In this document: one piece after another, positions 24,480-37,417 of the stretch
Layout of the letters: every line of letters begins with the position of its first letter
How positions within the stretch are numbered: position 1 is the first letter of the stretch
Translations under genes and position numbers: made by a program
Notes under the pieces: model-generated
Seen by the model: only the letters and a program-made list of their open reading frames with translations
What the model was told of the DNA's origin: nothing
Databases searched by the model: none
Assembly: GCF_907164915.1 (NCBI RefSeq)
Contig: NC_061862.1
Span: 36,643,522-36,707,521, forward strand
Length of the DNA: 64,000 bases
Reading direction: 5' to 3'
DNA from: Impatiens glandulifera
Taxonomy: Eukaryota; Streptophyta; Magnoliopsida; Ericales; Balsaminaceae

Positions 24480-25250
24480 GGCTTAGATTATTTTAATAAT
24501 TCAAATTTAAAAAATATTATTTTATTTTTCTCTCTTTTTATCACATTATGTAATTTATTAATCAAAATATTATTTATTTTAAATTATTATTATTTATTTT
24601 ATTATTTTATATTAATATCATTTAAGTTTTTTTTATCCAAGAATATTTTTATCTTCTAATAAATATATATTATTTTTCAAACAGTTTTTTTTTTTTTTTT
24701 TAAATATTATTGTTACCTTGGTTTATTTTCATATTTGAATACTCACCTAGAATGATAATGGGGTCACATTACAACTATGAGTGTATTTACTATTTAATAT
24801 CTATAATGTCGTGTATGCTGAATTGTTTTTACACGGAATAATTTGAATATAATACCGCATGATAAATTATAATTGTCATCCTGTCGTTGACGGATAGATG
24901 GTTAAAATCTCAAGTTTTCTCTTAAAATTTTATAATTTTACGATTTCAAATAAGGTTAACAAGTATGATTTTAAGTAAACTTTTATGATTTTAAATTTAG
25001 GATAATAAGATTTTACGATTTTACAAATTTAAAAATAATTCGTTTTTACGATTTTATACTATTTTACATTAAGGAAAAAAATTATATTTATAAATTACAA
25101 AAAAAAATTTATTTATTCAAATTAATTATTTAATATAATTAATTATATATATATATATTTTATAGTATTATTAACTTATTATTAATTTTCAATTGATTTT
25201 ATATTTAAATATATAAATTTTTAAATTTGACTAGTTATAAAATATATATA

Positions 25251-25289
<39 letters not shown>

Positions 25290-25814
25290 TATAACTTTTA
25301 AAAAAAAATTAAACTCCAGCGGTTTAAAATAAATTATAGATTATACGAGTTTAGAACTGAAAAATATTTTATATAAATTCTCGATTTTTAGAAAATAAAT
25401 TCTCGATTTTAATAGCTAATTATTACTTGATTTGATTTAAAAAAACAATTTATTATTTTAACATTTAAAACACGTTTACAATTTTCAATCCATAATTATT
25501 ATTTTAGAATTTAGAATGTTATAATATAAAATATAGTCTTTTTTTTTTCTTTTTAATTTAGTAAGTTAATATAAAAATTTTAAAAAATATCTTAACACTC
25601 TAGTTATCTTAATGTCTGTGTCAAACAAATATTTTAATCAAATAAATAATACATATTAAAATTAATTTTATTATATCCTTTTTTTTGAAACATAGAAATT
25701 GAAATCAAACAAAAAAATTGAATTGTAATTCAATGTCAATTCTCATGAAATTGGAATTAGAATTTCAATGTCAATGTCAATTCTAATTCTAATTTCAATC
25801 ATCTAAATATAGCC
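24480..25814. other. Intergenic AT-rich DNA
   Basis: No gene recognised. A (TA)n run followed by (AAT)n lies at about 25240-25290, and near 25725-25800 there are several repeated AATGTCAATTCTAATTC words. Confidence 0.55.
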
Positions 25815-25829
25815 TACTATGTTATCGAA

Positions 25830-27600
25830 CTTGTAGGTCCTCGAGAATAGCGATTAACACTTCAACCGACACCGACTTTCTAGAACGAATATCAAAAGTT
25901 GTCATAATAATAATATTATGAATAATATGCATCGGATGACTACGATCATTGAAAGTTCGACGATTTCTTTCTAAATAGATAGTCATTCGGAAAAATAATT
26001 GGGATGGTAACCCAAATATGTAAGTTTGTCATATCAAAAACATCACTCCAAATTTCATAACAACTATCTAAAGATTCGGGCATTACTCATTGAAAAATAC
26101 TCCCATCAATAATGCAAAAGTAAATGAGTTGTCGATTTAACCTCATTGTGACATATACGACAACGACTTACCATACTACAACATTTTTTCATGCACATTA
26201 TATCATCCGTAAAATTCCATCGTTAATAACATTTCATCTAAATAACAAGATTTTGGATGAAATTTTTGACTCCCAAAGTTTCTCACAACAAAAATTATAT
26301 GCAATCATCTTAGTGGACAAATTGTAACAATTCTCCACATAAAAATTATTTATATCTTATCAATGTTTTTTTTAGAACGCTGGATTCCACTGCTCTTTTG
26401 GAGTGCGTCTAATCCCCGCGGGTTAAGCACATATAGCCCACAAACACAATTAACCATTTAACTAGGCACAAAACTTATCGTCTAAAGGGCTCGAACCTAG
26501 GACCTCAAGGAGGCCTGAGGAATATCCACATTTTTTTGTCGCTAGACTAGAAGAGAGGATTAAGTGTCAATGCTTTACGTCTTATTCGAATAGAGACACT
26601 TGCTTATGTCTTACCAAAAGTAAATTTTATTATGAGAAAATCTCACTCTAATGTTTAATCTCTTTCTATATCTAATTCGGCTAGCGAAACCACTAGACCG
26701 ATGATTAAACATATCATTAACTGTGATATTTTTACATATAGCAATGAAAGAAAGTTCATTGTACGTCGCATCTAGATTTTTAACACTGCATCAAATATCG
26801 TCCCAAAAACTAATCGAATATTCATCTCCCACAATGAATTTGGATTACTAGCGATTTTTTTTCCACATAAAATAAATTATTCTCTAAATATTACAGCCCG
26901 CTAGATAATTAGAAATTTTGGTGAAATAAATAGACCAATTTTGACCATACTTATATATGATCATCGATGCCTAATGACTATTCGACTCCACTACAAATTT
27001 ACTACACTATTTTGATAGAATAACCTTATTAAAGGAAACAAGATTTCGAATATCTAGACCTCTTTAATTTTTAAATCATTTAATCTTATCCAACTAACCA
27101 GATGACAAAACGATGAGTTGAAAGATTCTCATAGAAATTTACACATTTTCTTCATCACACTCTTGGGGAGAATGAATAAAGACATTATATACATGAGCAT
27201 AATGACAACACATTCTTAATGACGATTAACTAACCCCTTTTTAAGACTATTTGTTTTTTCATCTAGATAGCTTACATTTAATTTTAGTGATAATCGGGTC
27301 TCAAGAGACCTTAAATCGTAATTTAGCATCTAATGTCAAACCAATATAAGTTGAAGGAAGAGTACTAATTCTGAACTCCAAAATATTTGTAAACTTCGTC
27401 ATTCTTTTATTCGAAACAAAATCTTTAAAAAAAATTGATAATTGACTATTATATAAGTGTTGTTTAACTTATTAAGATTCATTTGAAATTAGTATAGATA
27501 CTGAATAACCATAAATATTCAGAAGATGCTTAAAATTTATGTAGGTGACCTGAACTATTTAGAGCGTGTCGTCAATGAAAATCAAATGTGATATGACAAA
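25830..27600 (-). pseudogene. Decayed LINE ORF2 3' end, copy B
   Basis: The same remnant as in copy A. On the minus strand 'VGDEYSISFWDDI' appears near 26830, followed at once by a stop where copy A has Trp. ATCGGATGACTACGATCATT near 25932 marks the terminal part. It is interrupted by a SINE and has many stops. Confidence 0.7.
26358..26572 (-). mobile_element. SINE with target duplication
   Basis: About 199 bp between imperfect 8-bp duplications TATCAATG (26358-26365) and TGTCAATG (26565-26572). Read on the minus strand it has a Pol III B-box-like GGTTCGAGCC near 26495, an A-box-like TAGTCTAGCGAC near 26540-26551, and ends in a run of A. The uninterrupted form is seen in copy A at about 1413 (GTCAATGC), which confirms the insertion. 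Confidence 0.85.
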
Positions 27601-30319
27601 ATGATCATTCATTGTCCCACAACTCACTCCACGGATGAGTAAATTGTTAATTATAGTTATCACTAAATATTGGATTTACGTTTTTAGCTTTTAACTTTTA
27701 TTCAGAATGTTACGACTTCAATATCATTCTAAGCCTGTCTAGAATGATCTCTTAAACTCGTGGGTTTTTTTTCTTCCATTTTTGGGAATTTTTAATGAAA
27801 TGACGCTAAATTGTTTTCCCCCTAAAAAAACATTGGATTGTGTTGATAAAAAAATGATGTTGTCAGGAACTTATTAATTTGATTGACTCTTTCCGAGAAT
27901 TTCAAAATAATTAAGTTGTTCATTTTTATTTTTTATTAAATAAAATCTCTATTCTAGACAACATCTCTAGTTATTTAGAAACTCTTTATAAAATGTTTCA
28001 GATGTTAGTCCAGACTCGTATATAGTTGTGGTAGATAATGAAAACTTATGTTGTAATGGGTACAAATCTTTATACTTTGACCATTTATATATAAGAAAAA
28101 AAAATCTCAAGTTGATTGTGAGTTTATCACAATTTTACTTATAATATTTATAATTTTATTTTAAACTTTTTTTTAGTTCAGAATCTAAATGAAAAAAATT
28201 AAATACTTTTCATTTTTTTTTTTTTGTTGGTTAAGGATTTTATTTGGACATGTTCATATGAAACTAAGTTTGGAAAAATAACTTATTTAGAAATATTAAA
28301 AAATTGACCATTTCTCTTTTAGATTCAGAATTAAATTTAGATAAGAAATTCAAATTCAAATATTTTTTTAAATGTACCTAAAAAATATCCAATTTAGTTC
28401 AAAAATAACTTCCAAATTATTGTTGGCCGTCATTTAAGGTAACTGTAGAGACCAATTAACCACCTATCACAAACTGGAACAACCCAAAAGTTTGGTAGAA
28501 AAACAAAATGATTGTAAGCTAGATAAAAATAAAATTAAAATAAGAGTTAATTTTTTTTTATCCATGTTTATTTTCTGTCTTTAAATTATATCGTTCTTAA
28601 TATGAGTTAGTGAACTAAATATAATATAAAATATGATGGAGCATAATATTTAACTATGCTCAAATGTGTTATTGGATATTGTGAGTTTTTAGATTTTTTT
28701 AATAATGTTTGGACTAAAAATAATTTAACATTTCTTTTAAATGTTTCACATTCTTTTAAATGTTTCACATCCTCAAATAAAATTCAAGTATTAGAATATG
28801 TTACAATGCGTTTATAAAACTAAAGTATCACTACTACTATTAAAAAAAAAGTATGAGCATAAATCATATAATAAGTCATATTTTCTTCGGTTTAATAGTA
28901 GCAGAATTAATATAATAAATTTGTTAAAGTAGAGTTGTTGAGTTATACATAAAATTAAAATTTTCAAGTTAATTATTTTTAACTTTATTTTGATTCGATT
29001 TGATTTTTTAATTAGTTGATTACAGAGTAAAAATCAATTTAACATACTATTATAATATGAGTAAAAAAAGTTTAGATATTTAATTTCATATTCTCAGTAA
29101 AGTGTGGGTCTTATCTTATATTGTCATCTTAATTTTTAGTTAATTAAATAATGATTTAAAATAATAATTGAAGAGCAATAATAGTTTAGTTATAAATAAA
29201 AATAGTAATTTTGAAGAAATTGAAACTGTATAATTTAAAACTCGGCTCATTTGAGGCTGATGACGTCTTCTTCACCGATCATCGTCAACCAACAAAAAAA
29301 AACAAAAAAAAAACTATGTGCATTCATAACCAAAAAAACAACACAAGCTTCCAATCTTCTCCATATATTTAAAAAGAAATCAAAATTATTATTTCATTCG
29401 AATCATTTTAACCCAACTACAACAAACTAATAACATATAAAATGAGAAAACGAAAAATGTCTACATTTCACGATTTCTTAACTATGTTTCAACTTAGTAA
29501 GTAAGTTTTAACTAAAACTTGAAATCATTATTATTTTTAGTCATTTAAACACAATTTTATTATTACTTTAGTTTTCTTAGTTAAAATAATAAATATTTAT
29601 AATTTTTAAATGATATTATTTAATTTTTAAAATGTTAATAAAATTTCAAACTCACAATTTTTTTTTCATAATCCTTGTACCTATAAGTTAAACTAGCCTT
29701 TAAATGTGTAATTATTGTTAAGTTAAATGTACCCTCTAAATGTGTTCTTCACTCACCCAATTCTTTAATCTTATAGAGAAACACGCTGTGAAAGAAACTG
29801 AAAGTTCAAGGACCATTTTGACAATGCAGTTAACGTTTGGGACACAAAGTTTAAAATGATAACTGAATTATTTATTTATGTACTGAGAAATGAGAATTCA
29901 ATAGTTTTTTATTTAGCCAAAAAATGCAATAATTTCTTTTGTTTCTATTACTTATTTCTTAAATGATTATTTCCTAGGAGGCTAGGATCATATTTCAAAT
30001 AATGTAACAAAGTTTACAAAAATTAAAATCAAGGCCATGGATGAATTAAGATTTTTAAATTATCTATAATATTCTCAAAGAATATGAACAAACGGAAGTT
30101 TGTCATGTAAATGAATCGTGATACACATTCTCGACAATGATGGTAATAAAATGTTGGAAGCTAGAAGGAAGCTATATTATAAGGCAACGGGGAAGATACA
30201 GAATTGTGAAAAGCATCACAAATGAGACAATGAGGTCATATATAGTCTTTTGGGCATGAAAGATTGGCCTAAGAAGGTGAAGGTTGCAACAGTTCATAAA
30301 CATGAATTTATTTTAATTC

Positions 30320-31096
30320 TGTTAGATATTCAGTCTTGAAATAAATTACAGAAATATATATAAAATGATGTACAAATAAATGAAACAAATAAAATATATG
30401 AAGACAAAATCATTGATTAAGATGTTGATTCGAGGCATGTGTTAGACACATTTCTCTTAAAACAGTTCCATCGTCTCCCGTTTGTACTGGAGCTTATCGT
30501 AGATGGCTGTCTCCCAGAGTACAAGGAATCCAGTAGTGATTCTGCACTAAAATCACTACTCGTCGAGCTTGATCAGTGTACCTGAACTATCACCGGGTTT
30601 CAACGGAAAATATTGAGCGAAGAACTTGAAGAACACTCACAAAATAATTAGAGGGCTTTTGAAATTCTAGAGTGAGAAAAATTAAGGATGAAGTATGTTG
30701 TAAAATGAATAATGAATGACTATATATTGATAAGAATTAAACTTTCAAATAAAACCATCCAGACGTTTGTTAGCAATAAATATTGTTCATTCATTTGTTA
30801 ATTAATTCATAACTAATTAACATCAGTCTATACGTTATTTGCAGAAATGCAATGTTAGACATTCAATGTTAGCTAATTGAAGAGTCCATACGTTAACTAA
30901 TATGCCAATTAAAGCTAAATGTTTATCCTAACATTATGCTTTAATTTTCTAATTAGGCATTAAATATTAATTAAATAATTAATATTTAATTATAATTTGG
31001 ATTAAATTCACCGTTAATTCACGTTTGAATTTGTGTGAATTTTATTTATTTACAATCTTATTTCCATTCATTAATGGAATTAACTTAATTCCGACA
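30320..31096 (-). repeat. Left (3') LTR of the LARD-like element
   Basis: 777 bp. It contains the uninterrupted sequence TTTTCTAATTAGGCATTAAA near 30946, which is the empty site of the Helitron found in the other LTR. Confidence 0.9.
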
Positions 31097-34000
31097 ATCC
31101 CCCACATTAATGGAAATTGAAAGATTAACACGGTGAAAGGTTCAATAGTTGAATTGTACATATGATAGGTAGGTGTAACCCTTTGAATATTCCCTTATGG
31201 AAGTATATAACTTTACTAGCCGATTGGTAGACTCGATATCCTTGAACTATTCTACCATTTGTGTAAACGATTACACACTTTCACATAGAATTCTCCTTGA
31301 TACATGTCAAACTCTCATGGTTGTGTCCATTTTGGCCATGGAAACACGCGCCTAATTCTGTGAGAGGGTCTAGAATTGAGCCGTGCAATTCTTTCGAAGC
31401 GGCCCCACTTCTCCCTCACATAGGTGTTCTCTTTTCTCACAAAAAATCATTAAAATCGATATACTTATCCTCGTCAAAATATATATTATTTCGTTATAGG
31501 ATTAATACTCAACAATAACTTTCTAAGTCAGTACAATTAGGTTGTCCCATTGAACCTAGTTCTTGGGATCTCCAGTCTGCATAGGTTGGGTTTTTCTTCA
31601 TACTAACTTATAGTAGGCTAATGTCTTAAAAGACTTCAAACTATCTCTCTATTCAATAATCTGATTAGTGAATCCATAATGTTATCTTTGACTTACATAG
31701 TCAAATTTGATAACTCCATTAGAGAGTATAGTCTAATGATATTCTGTCTAAGACGTGTATGTCTAGACTTGTCACTAACTCTAAGCTTGTCCAATTTCTA
31801 ATTACTATCACAATAATTAGAAATTTATGTTACTACATTCTTAGTTAACCTTGGAACATATTCTAATAATAAGCATAGTCATTCGTACATGTTAATCATT
31901 TAATTTTTTATGAAAATATTGTTTACTTGGCTAATTAGTAGACAAAATATCTTTGAACTATTCTGCCTTCGTGTAAACGATTATATATTTTACATAAAAA
32001 TATTTTATTTTTCGACATAAGTCAAAAATATAGATTATAACGTTTAATCTATTCATCATAAGTTTCTTAGAAGATCTTCATACGTATATTGCACTTCTAA
32101 GTGTAAACATATTCACTTTAAGACGTAAAGTCTTTCATTTAATAATATCAATATATCATTTGATAACAACATGATATTTCGTTTAGTGCAATTCATATCC
32201 TTTACGGATTTAATCATTTTTATCGTAATTTTCAACGATAAAAATATCGTATAAAAGACACGTAATGAAATAATTATCATTGTCTTCATGATATATATAA
32301 TTGTCACATCCATTTTTTAATAAAAGTATGATCAAATTTTCATATCATTATTATAAAATTTGTTATAAGTCATATCAAGACTTTATAAACTTTCCTTTTC
32401 ATTTATTTCATAAAATCCTTTTGAAGACATTGGTTCTTCAAAATTTATGAAAATAATGTCGAAATATGACACGTTTCTTGATTTCAAAATCCTCAAATTT
32501 TAAATATCGATTTGAGCACCAACTCAGCAAATATAAACAAGACATTTTATTGTTATTTTCTTTCTTTTTGTAAAGTTGTGCAACTTTATCTTTTATGGAG
32601 AACATATTTCTCTAAAAATAAATTATCTTTTTATTTATCATAATATACACAATTATTTTTGTGTTAAAATCAATAAAATATTTGCCCCCACATTCGTGTT
32701 GGTACCCTTTTTTTAAATCACACACTTATATGATTTAAATCAATGATTTTCTAATCAAGAAATTGTCACACAATTCTTTTACAAATTTCTTTTGTTATAC
32801 TTATCATACAATGAATAAGATAACTATATCATAAATATTTAATTGAATAAAATATAATTTCTATACAAGAGATTAGAATGTTTATTAATATATAAATCAT
32901 TCTTCACATAATCTCTACATAAGAAATTAAAATATTTAATTAATTAAAATATTTATTTCAACACTTAATTTCTATAAAAGAAATTAGAATATTTAATCAA
33001 ATAAATATTCACCATATCACATGATTTTTACAAAAGAAATTATAATGTTTCAAGCATCTTTGACCGAAGTCGCTTAAACTTTTATTTTCGGTTGCACGTT
33101 TGCATCCCGTAATATTGGCACGTTTGCCACATTATTCTCAAATCAAACAAGACTTTGCTTGTAATTATTTAATTTCAAAATTATTAAATTAAGTAAGTCT
33201 TAATGATGCAATTGAACAATGTATATTAAATATATTATATTAAACCAAAATTAATATATCCATATATATGATATTATATTATTGCTTCTTTCATTTTAGT
33301 CACCACGATGATAAAACAACTATAATATATATATAGTCAATAACATAGAAACGTAATCAGATAAATAATATGTCATATATATTATTAAACAAATATATAT
33401 ACAACTTCATTTATCATTAAAAATACCGTTTAAAAATCACATGATAATTAATTAGAATATTAATTATTACACTTAATTAGAATGTTGATCATTTATCTTT
33501 AATCAAATATAAAACTAACTAATTATATAAATAAATATTCATGTCATCAATTATTCGTTTCTCAATTAATTAGATGACCTTTAACATTCTATAACAAATC
33601 TTTGTCAATCAAAGAACACATGATTTGTGACAAATTTCAAAATTATCCATTAAAATAAAAATAGATAGAAAATAAATCTTAATTTATATATGTATATAAA
33701 TTTATAGATAATCATACTTATTATGAATAACATGAATCATCATATTATTAGCTAATATGCATCATTTATATTAATAATCAATTAGCACATAATCAAATTA
33801 AATATAACTACAAATATATTTCATGTCTTAATCGAAATACTTACATTGTCATATTTTGAACAATAATCGACGTGAAGCGAGTATGCACTCTCAAAATAAA
33901 TCTGGGTAGATTGTTCTCACTGAGACAATTTTTGTAAAGACAATTTCGACTAACATAGTCGTGTCTCTTTAAATGCATGATTAGAATAAGTTCTAACATA

Positions 34001-35361
34001 AACAACTTATTTAATCTCATTATACATATGACCTTCATTTTCTGTCATTATTAATCACATAACTTCTATAGAAGAAATTAAAATGTTTCAAAATATAAAT
34101 GACAAAGTCATTTTAGCAAATTAAATTTCTACAAGAGAAATCGTTAAGTGCCACATTTTATTTAATAATTTATACACAAGAATTTAGAATGATTCTAACA
34201 TCCATGGTTAAAATCTTTTTGACTATAAAGAAATAATTTCCTATAGTCATTTTAACAATTATTGATTATCCCATTCATCTCATAATTTGTACACAAGAAA
34301 TTGGAATGGTTTCAACATCAAGGACTAAAGTCATTTTAACTATTCAGATTTCTACAAAGAAATCATTGATCATTCCATTCATCTCATAATTTCTATACAA
34401 GAAATTGGAATGGTTTCAACGTAAATGACTACTGTCATTTTATCACGTCCAATTTCTACAAAAGAAATCAACGTAAATGACTACTGTCATTTTATCACGT
34501 TTGATTTCTACAAAAAAATCATCTCATCAGATGGATTCAAACATGGGACATCCCTTCCATCACGCATCATTGCATCCGAACTTTGAACCACTGCGCCAAT
34601 GCGCCCTTTCAACATTATACCACTTTTATGACATTTTGTATCCTTCAATTAGAAGAATTTATTTATTTCTTTTACTCAACTCTGTCAACAAACAAATATA
34701 TACACACATTTTAAAATGATATCTTCATACCATAATAAAATATAGTATATAAAATAATGTATAAATAAATAGATCATCTCTCCTTATTTAGTAATCATCC
34801 TACCACGTTCTTATTAATTATCAACTCTTAATTAATTTAAGAATGCATATATTATAATTAATTATTTTAAAACTGAAACCATATGTTTCAATTATAATTA
34901 ATTTTAATTACTATTAAATATAACCACTAATTTTATTTTGAAAATTATAAATTAACCTTTTAGTTACATTTTCTTGTATTAAAAATAATAATTCTAGTAA
35001 CTATCAAACTTTTAATGAAAAAGAAAACAAATTATTGTTTTCTAAAATATTTTCAAGAACACGTTTGTATAATGAATATACATCATTTTTTTTAGAATAT
35101 AAATCTACATCAACATATATTAGCTTATAAAAGTAAGCTTTCATACAAATAATATTATTAATAATAAACATTATATGTATACAATAAAGACTTATCTTTA
35201 TTTGTAGATTCTTTTATTCCTTAGATGAACAACTTTATCTTATCGAAATAAGCCATCATCTCCTTTGCAACATCGCGACTCGTATTTCTGAAACATCAAA
35301 GACAAAGATTTTCGACGGCAAAAGCTACTAAATAACTTAGCACATGGTACTGTTTTAAGAT
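31097..35361. other. Non-coding interior of the LARD-like element
   Basis: Over 4 kb of AT-rich DNA with only short frames. Between about 32750 and 34520 it repeatedly shows small inverted repeats of the type AATTTCTA..AAGAAATT, each followed by words such as GGAATGGTTTCAA and GACTAAAGTCATTTTA, spaced roughly 60-120 bp apart. Confidence 0.7.
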
Positions 35362-36868
35362 TGTTAGATATTCTGTCTTGAAATAAATTACAGAAATATA
35401 TATAAATGATGTACAAATAAATGAAACAAATAAAATATATGAAGAACGAAATCACCGATTAAGATGTTGATTCGATGCATGTGTTAGACACATTTCCTTT
35501 AAAACAGTTCCATCGTCTCCCGTTTGTGCTGGAACTTATCGTAGATGGCTGTCTTCCAGGGTACAACGAATCCAGTAGTGATTCTACACTGAAATCACTA
35601 CTCGTCGAGCTTGATCAGTGTACCTGAACTATCACTGGGTTTCAACGGAAAATATTGAGTGAAAAACTCAAAGAATACTCACAAAATAAGAAGAGGGCTT
35701 TTGGAATTCTAGAGTGAGAAAAATTAAGAATGAAGTGTGTTGTAAAATGAATAATGAATGAGTAGATATTGATAAGAATTAAACCTTCAAATAAAACCAT
35801 TCAAACGTTTTTTTAGCAATAAATATTGCTCATTCATTTGTGAATTAATTCATAACTAATTTGTAGAAATGCAATGTTAGACATTCAATGTTAGCTAATT
35901 GAAGAGTCCATACGTTAGTCAATAGGCCAATTAAAGCTAAATGTTTATCCTAACATTATGCTTTAATTTTCTAACTAGCATTTAGCCCGTGCATTTGCAC
36001 GAGTAATAATATAAAAAACCGTGAAAAAAATTACGGATAACATTTTTAATTTTATTTTTAACCGTTTTAAATTTATGGGTGGGTCAACACATAATCCGAC
36101 CCAAGTATCAATTTACTCAACATTATTATATATTAGTTAGTTAAAAAGTTGAACTTATATTAATATTAAAACGTCCCGCATTTATCAAATTTGGTGTTTG
36201 AATTTAATATATAAAGTCTTTGTACCCTAGTTGGTTAAAAAGTTGTACTTGTTTTGTTAGGTTGCAAGTTCGAAACATACCTCTAGCATTTTTAATTTTA
36301 TTTTTAACCGTTTTAAATTTAAAAACGGGTAAACCCACAATCCGACCCAAGTATCCAAATTAACCACAGTTCTCGACCCGACAATTCAGACACTTTAAAA
36401 ATTAAGCATCATTATATATATATAGATTAGTTAGTTAAAAAGTTGAACTTATATTAATGTTAAAACGTCCCGCGTTTATCAAATTTGGTGTTGAATTTAA
36501 AATATAAAGTCTTTGTAGCCTAGTTGGTTAAAGAGTTGTACTTGTTTTGTTAGGTTGCAAGTTCGAAACATACCTCTAGCATTTTTAATTTTATTTTTAA
36601 CCGTTTTAAATTTAAAAACGGATAAACCCACAATCCGACCCAAGTATCCAAATTAACCACAGCTCTCGACCCGGCAATCCGGACACTTTAAAAATTAAGC
36701 ATCATTATATATATATATAGATTAGGCATTAAATATTAATTAAATAATTAATTATAATTTGGATTAAACTCACCGTTAATTCACGTTTGAATTTGTGTGA
36801 ATTTTATTTGATTTTATTTATTTACAATCTTATTTCAATTTATTAATGGAATTAGCTTAATTCCAACA
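35362..36868 (-). repeat. Right (5') LTR of the LARD-like element, with nested Helitron
   Basis: 1507 bp in total and 760 bp without the Helitron, close to the 777 bp of the left LTR. It lacks a short stretch around ATCAGTCTATACGTTATTTG that is present near 30821 in the left LTR. Confidence 0.9.
35975..36721 (-). mobile_element. Non-autonomous Helitron
   Basis: On the minus strand it starts TCTATATATATA at 36721. It ends with a hairpin (CGTGCA-AA-TGCACG near 35989-36002) followed 8-9 nt later by CTAG at 35975. It sits exactly between A (35974) and T (36722); the other LTR shows the uninterrupted TTCTAATTAGGCATT. No Rep/helicase is present. The inside holds about two and a half direct copies of a roughly 300-bp unit, marked by GTCTTTGTA..CTAGTTGGTTAAA at about 36210 and 36508. 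Confidence 0.92.
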
Positions 36869-36918
36869 AATTCAAATATGATGACAAAAGCATTGTAAAA
36901 GAAATTAATTTCCTTTCT

Positions 36919-37016
36919 CTCAAGGTTTTGTTTGTGTATATCTAGAGATGACAAAATCATTTGGTCACTCAAGGTTTTGTTTGTGTCTATCTAGAGATGA
37001 CAAAATCATTTGGTCT
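36919..37016. repeat. 49-bp tandem duplication
   Basis: Two adjacent units starting CTCAAGGTTTTGTTTGTGT that differ at one or two positions, in a part of copy B that copy A lacks. Confidence 0.9.
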
Positions 37017-37225
37017 CTATTATCTAAAGTAGCAACAAATATATGGAAAGTTTGGTCCAAGATAGTTTGATTTGATGCGACAATTTTAAACATCAAAGCA
37101 TGATATGGTGTAGGAATGGTAATGGGTACATTTAAGTTTGATATATGTTGGTACCGAATGGATGACTAGGTATTTTAAATCGTGTTCGAAATGTGAATGA
37201 GAAAAGATTAAAATTATCTTATTAG

Positions 37226-37238
37226 ATAAGAGATTGGG

Positions 37239-37303
<65 letters not shown>
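37226..37303. repeat. (TA)n microsatellite
   Basis: About 39 uninterrupted TA units. Confidence 0.95.
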
Positions 37304-37305
<2 letters not shown>

Positions 37306-37417
37306 AGTTGACTCAGTTTATGAACAAATTTAATACATTAATTACTTTTGTTTGTATTAGTTAGCATGTTCCCCAACATGACTTTTATTTTTATTTTATT
37401 TTTTTTGGTAAGATTTT

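Larger units (their letters stand above)
21860..24480. repeat. Third copy of the duplicated block's tail, split by a foldback element
   Basis: GGTCAATACATTAATTAATT at 21866 and the following AT-rich run repeat positions 6475 and 42300. After the foldback element, 'ATTTTATGTCTAATTTT' near 24355 and 'AATATATGAAACAAAATA' near 24398 repeat about 6780-6840. The short pieces suggest a dispersed repeat rather than part of the large duplication. Confidence 0.65.
30315..36873 (-). mobile_element. LTR retrotransposon without recognisable proteins (LARD-like)
   Basis: The 5-bp target duplication AATTC lies at 30315-30319 and 36869-36873. The LTRs start TGTTAGATATTC and end AATTCCRACA. The sequence after the left LTR (AATCCCCCACATTAATGG) is the reverse of a polypurine tract, so the element lies on the minus strand. 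The 4.3-kb interior contains no frame that looks like gag or pol, so it must have been moved by another element's proteins. The right LTR carries a Helitron. No convincing tRNA-complementary site was seen next to 35362. Confidence 0.88.

Noticed and set aside
34477..34719. 80-codon frame inside the LARD-like element
   Set aside because: No known domain, and AT-rich repeats on all sides; a chance open frame is more likely.
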